The translations under genes were made by a program, and so were the position numbers. Positions 61,801 to 64,000 of a stretch of DNA of 64,000 nt are shown here, piece by piece; within the stretch, counting starts at the first letter, position 1; each line of letters starts with the position of its first letter. This DNA comes from Ectocarpus siliculosus (lineage: Eukaryota > Sar > Phaeophyceae > Ectocarpales > Ectocarpaceae): assembly GCA_000310025.1 (NCBI GenBank), contig FN649736.1, forward strand, positions 4,045,861-4,109,860. The letters run 5' to 3'. The notes below the pieces were generated by a model, which saw only the letters and a list, made by a program, of their open reading frames with translations, was not told the DNA's origin and searched no databases.

Positions 61801-62500
61801 CAAGCTTCCTGGACCATGTCTGCGCGCGAATTGGTTCATCGGCATCGATACGTTTCTTGATTGAAAGACGATACATACCGGGTACACCATCAGACATTTA
61901 CTGCTGTACTTCAAATATTATTGTAGCGACGCTACTGTAGTTACTTCATGAATCACCGTACAGCAGACTACAGTAATCCTCTTCTTTGTCGTCAAAAACG
62001 TGTCCGGGAACGGAACTTCAGAGTTGATACCTATCGGCAGCGTATGCTGAGTCACACAGGCTCCGCTTTCTCCCGGTTGTTCCTGATGCGCATACAAGAC
62101 AAGTACAAAAGAACTTACCCTCCTCCCGTGCGCATGTGGGATCCGAACGCAAAGAAAGGGTGTGAACATTGTACTACGAGAAAGAAAACAAAGGCCAAGA
62201 ATAACCCTGGCCCGTGGAGGCATGTCTTTGCACGCCTGCCGGAACTGCACCGACGCATGTACATAGACTATGCCATCAGCACGAGCAGTCTGTCGGGCAT
62301 ACTATACTGCTGTATGCAGTACTGCATATTTATACTGCTGTATGCAGTACTGCAGTATACCACTATTGAATCGATCAGTGGCACATACGGCACCTGCATC
62401 TACTTACACGCGAATCACACAGATCACCTGCATCCCTGTGCGCAATGAAGCTCTTGATCGCCTCATTTTCCTCGATACGGGCGGCAATCTCCTCACTCAT
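42415..62500 (-). CDS. Eight-repeat annexin fused to acidic/coiled-coil linker and C-terminal repeat region
   Basis: Annexins bind acidic membranes through calcium. I traced 29 exons, here in 5'-3' order: 62428-62500, 61680-61819, 59055-59186, 58572-58742, 57963-58026, 57191-57252, 56757-56840, 56033-56107, 55646-55707, 54971-55094, 54266-54355, 53906-54001, 53117-53250, 52453-52573, 51351-51483, 50637-50686, 50014-50187, 49681-49798, 49323-49426, 48739-48814, 48044-48318, 47399-47539, 46950-47002, 46440-46552, 45660-45868, 45326-45444, 44847-44946, 43331-43535 and 42415-42705. The first 27 keep phase and give 1031 residues. One or more exons are lost in or near the N gap. The ATG at 62500 has a fair context but may not be first. 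A shorter annexin-only product is possible: reading through the donor at 49322 meets a stop at 49239. Two adjacent same-strand genes remain the main alternative. Confidence 0.65.
43560..44255. other. Assembly gap (369 N) with poor-quality flanks
   Basis: N bases run 43872-44240. A 15-base G run borders the right side, an 18-base G run sits at about 43559-43578, and the DNA between 43580 and 43871 is full of doubled bases and homopolymers, typical of a read end. It interrupts the annexin-fusion gene between exons 44847-44946 and 43331-43535, whose phases (0 and 2) do not join, so coding sequence is missing. Confidence 0.9.
46572..46716 (+). repeat. Two-unit tandem repeat, about 73 bp, in an intron
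   Basis: Both units share CAAAAGAATCATCA, TTGTACGCATATA and TTYGAGGTTC. It lies in the annexin-fusion intron upstream of exon 46440-46552. Confidence 0.8.
46950..48814 (-). other. Acidic and coiled-coil linker of the annexin fusion
   Basis: Exon 48739-48814 is Glu rich. Exon 48044-48318 ends in about 45 mostly Glu residues. Exon 47399-47539 is a Lys/Arg/Ala-rich helix (KRAAKREKAKRMRARMARAK), and 46950-47002 continues it. Charge switches sharply from strongly acidic to strongly basic, as in flexible bridges or self-associating linkers. Confidence 0.7.
49323..54355 (-). other. Annexin tetrad 2 (repeats 5-8) with inter-tetrad helix
   Basis: After a charged helix (LKLLEEENDGLKTYIAKV, exon 54266-54355) come ACKGMGTNEGRVIGIIC (5), AMAGIGTDEDIMIMLL (6), a degenerate DTDGDKNTTFVEVLA (7) and AFHGLGTDKDAVCRILGG (8). 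Repeats 5 and 8 closely parallel 1 and 4. Repeat 7 has lost the standard calcium loop. The last annexin exon (49323-49426) replaces the final E helix with an unusual basic and acidic tail. Confidence 0.85.
49806..49853 (+). repeat. GA microsatellite
   Basis: About 22 GA units, immediately upstream (intron side) of annexin exon 49681-49798. A second, shorter GA tract lies at 50315-50352. Confidence 0.95.
59803..59968 (+). repeat. Dispersed poly-C-associated repeat, copy 4
   Basis: Nearly full-length partner of 41860-42018, ending in ACTATGAGTACA and a C run. It directly precedes the LINE fragment in an annexin intron. Confidence 0.85.
59970..60925 (+). mobile_element. Decayed non-LTR retrotransposon (LINE) 3' fragment
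   Basis: The first part, interrupted by stops, reads MKAAK then LGCSKRTSNAAVRAEL, the thumb-region signature of LINE reverse transcriptases (residue run S-T-x-N-A-A-V-R-A-E-L). Downstream, a 203-residue frame from 60314 has FRTGDIGLRERRRRF followed by a spaced Cys..Cys..His..Cys series (CDYGSEC, then H and C), like the C-terminal zinc knuckle of such elements, then charged helices. It sits antisense in the intron between annexin exons 61680-61819 and 59055-59186. The 5' end is truncated, as is usual for LINEs. Confidence 0.65.
62288..62360. repeat. Tandem palindromic unit in first annexin intron
   Basis: ATACTGCTGTATGCAGTACT plus GCA occurs twice, at about 62302-62325 and 62334-62357. The unit is itself rich in TGCAGTACTGCA-type self-complementarity, so either strand can fold. 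Confidence 0.75.
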
Positions 62501-64000
62501 CGCGAACTCCGTATTCCACGCGTAAATGAATTCTCTAGACGGCTGCCTCGCTTGTCGTCGCTATTCGGCCTGTCTGTCTACTACAAGTACATGTGCAGAG
62601 AGAGATGGTTTCCGGACAGACCCGACGGCAGATATATGATGTGGTGACGTTTTTTTTCGTTTCGTGTTCGTCATGCATCCCCCGACTCTGCTCTCGACTA
62701 TTATTGTACCTCGTACTTCCATACACACACACTGCTGTAGTCTATGTTGCCAAACGACACTCGACACCTCGAGACGGTAGTAGTGCAAAGAAAGGTGGGG
62801 TGAATCAGAATGGGAAGTACTTCAATACGTACAGAGTACCATCCGAGCCTGAGCGGTTTACATCAATCACGACACCAGCCAGCCTACCATGACTCACCAA
62901 CCAAGCAGCACACCAACCTCCGACCGAGGAGGATGCGTAGCGAGTAGAGAGGCGGAAGAAAGAAGAGAACCAAACAAGACCAAAAGAAAAAAAACGGCTG
63001 TTACTGCTGTACGCCTCTGCGCAACTCCAACGCGGCGCAATAAACACGAGGGCACGAGGGGCAAACAAGCAGGTTGTTTGTGCTGGTTGGAGAGAAGGGC
63101 GCGGACCAATACATCCGCTGACCCAACACCCTTACAAGGGCTGAATTGGAGGTCTCCAGCAGAAGCGAAGGGAGGAGAGCTGGAGCCCTGCACACACACC
63201 GCAGCAGCTCGCCTTGGCCGTTTTACTTTCTGGATGCTAGGATGGTGAATCGAATAGAGCGCCCGCGGTCACGAGGCTGCGTATGTGAGTGGACCTGCGA
63301 CCTACAGCAGTAAGTATGTTTGTACAGCGGTTGCTGTTTCTCTTTCAATTTCCTTCCGAGTTTTGTCTCGGCGCCTCTCCTTCTGCCGCGATGGCGTCTT
63401 GCGGCGAAACAAGAAGACGGAGTGCGGAGTGCTGCCCTTGCTGTTGTCGAAACACCTTCCCCGGTGCTGTGATTGGCCAAACATGACGCTCAAGGCAATG
63501 GTTTGTTGTGTGAGAGAGATATGCAGGTGCTCTGTAGGCAAGCTGCAGGCATCGGGAACCTTCGGCAATATGGAGATAACTCACATGACAAGCGCCACGA
63601 TTTATCAGCACCAGAAAGAGGAAGAGACTATGTACACCATTATCACAGCAGCGACAGGCGTGTGTCCTCTGCCCCCCTTTTCCCTTCGACTGCTGGGCGA
63701 CTGGGCTGTTCGCGAATCAAGCACACGACATCATGAGCTATGCGTTCCACAGCAGCGGCAACTCGGTGTCCTATCGCATTTACTTGGTCGAAAATCCACC
63801 GCCTGCTGCCTGCCTGGCAACAAGAAGAAGAACAGAATCCCGGTTCGCAACGTAACTTAATGTACTTCAAGTATGTCACCAATGTACGTTGCCGTCTCCT
63901 GCCATCCTTTGGACTCCCGCCGCCAGAGACAGAGAAGTCTCGGTGTCGAGCATTGTACTGTTAAGTCCTCCTCGAAACACGACAGCAGTTTTTCTCTGTT
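62501..64000. other. Upstream region of the annexin-fusion gene
   Basis: The frame stays open upstream of the ATG at 62500 for about 42 codons before a stop, so the exon may extend 5'. No further exon is supported to the window end. CTGCTGTA/TACAGCAG strings recur here (62725, 63005, 63303). Confidence 0.4.

Larger units (their letters stand above)
54971..62500 (-). other. Annexin tetrad 1 (repeats 1-4)
   Basis: Repeat cores are ACAGLGTDDEQLMIILC (1), ACSGLGTNESLLIDVL (2), VGKFVGTDDEVFIDIIG (3) and ATKRMGTNEAAICRVLGG (4). Each is followed by the C-D-E helices, for example RIDQAYRAKYKKTLWEK and KYDTTLHDMASSELRGHF. The G-x-G-T-D/N-E type 2 calcium loops are kept in repeats 1, 2 and 4; repeat 3 has GKFVGTDDE. 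Introns cut repeat 3 inside VGT-D (phase 1) and repeat 4 after GTNE (phase 0). Confidence 0.85.

Noticed and set aside
62119-62173. 55-bp candidate exon with strong acceptor and GTAAGT donor
   Set aside because: Including it breaks phase; skipping it joins HRDA to DMVQEACAG exactly as in annexins.
1-64000. CRISPR arrays, bacterial operons, rRNA genes
   Set aside because: No regularly spaced direct repeats, Shine-Dalgarno-linked gene strings or rRNA-like segments were seen; the window is intron-rich eukaryotic DNA.

Overview
The window is intron-rich nuclear DNA of a eukaryote. I infer a brown alga of the Ectocarpus type or another multicellular stramenopile. The grounds are compact coding exons of about 40-350 bp (one reaches 2 kb) with clean GT-AG and some GC-AG splice sites, mixed base composition, many CAG/CAA/GTT and poly-G/C tracts, TTAGGG-like interstitial telomeric repeats, and a ciliary assembly gene. 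A 369-base N gap lies at 43872-44240. I built gene models by hand by matching splice sites, codon phase and protein-family patterns. No search was run.

Layout, left to right. (1) 1-9385, minus: nuclear cap-binding protein subunit 1 (CBP80/NCBP1), 14 exons seen, 3' end beyond the left edge. (2) 9386-9821: a 436-bp gap shared by two divergent genes. (3) 9822-17989, plus: dynein axonemal assembly factor 5 (DNAAF5/HEATR2), 17 exons, about 1158 residues. (4) 17990-19172: no gene, only a possible reverse-transcriptase relic. (5) 19173-25703, minus: a roughly 1329-residue protein with several membrane spans, an ankyrin segment and a C-terminal HET/TIR-like domain. (6) 25.7-35.3 kb: repeat-rich. It holds a large inverted duplication whose two arms each carry a copy of an unknown multi-span membrane protein gene. 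One copy has an internal stop and the other a frameshift. PiggyBac-like and other short inverted-repeat elements surround them. (7) 35.3-39.3 kb: mostly noncoding, with hairpin-rich GC DNA and inverted repeats. (8) 39354-41597, plus: the 3' five exons of an unrecognised gene. (9) 42415-62500, minus: a very long gene of at least 29 exons encoding eight annexin repeats (two tetrads), then an acidic and coiled-coil linker, then a C-terminal region with a repeated P-L-x-H-Y/F-type motif and an acidic tail. One intron contains a decayed LINE. (10) 62501-64000: upstream region of that gene, with no supported exon.

The genes do not form a pathway: CBP80 acts in mRNA cap binding, DNAAF5 in dynein-arm preassembly for the flagella of motile cells, the annexin fusion probably at membranes in response to calcium, and the ankyrin/HET-like membrane protein may be a signalling or immune-type receptor. 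The most unusual objects are the annexin fusion and the ankyrin/HET-like membrane protein.
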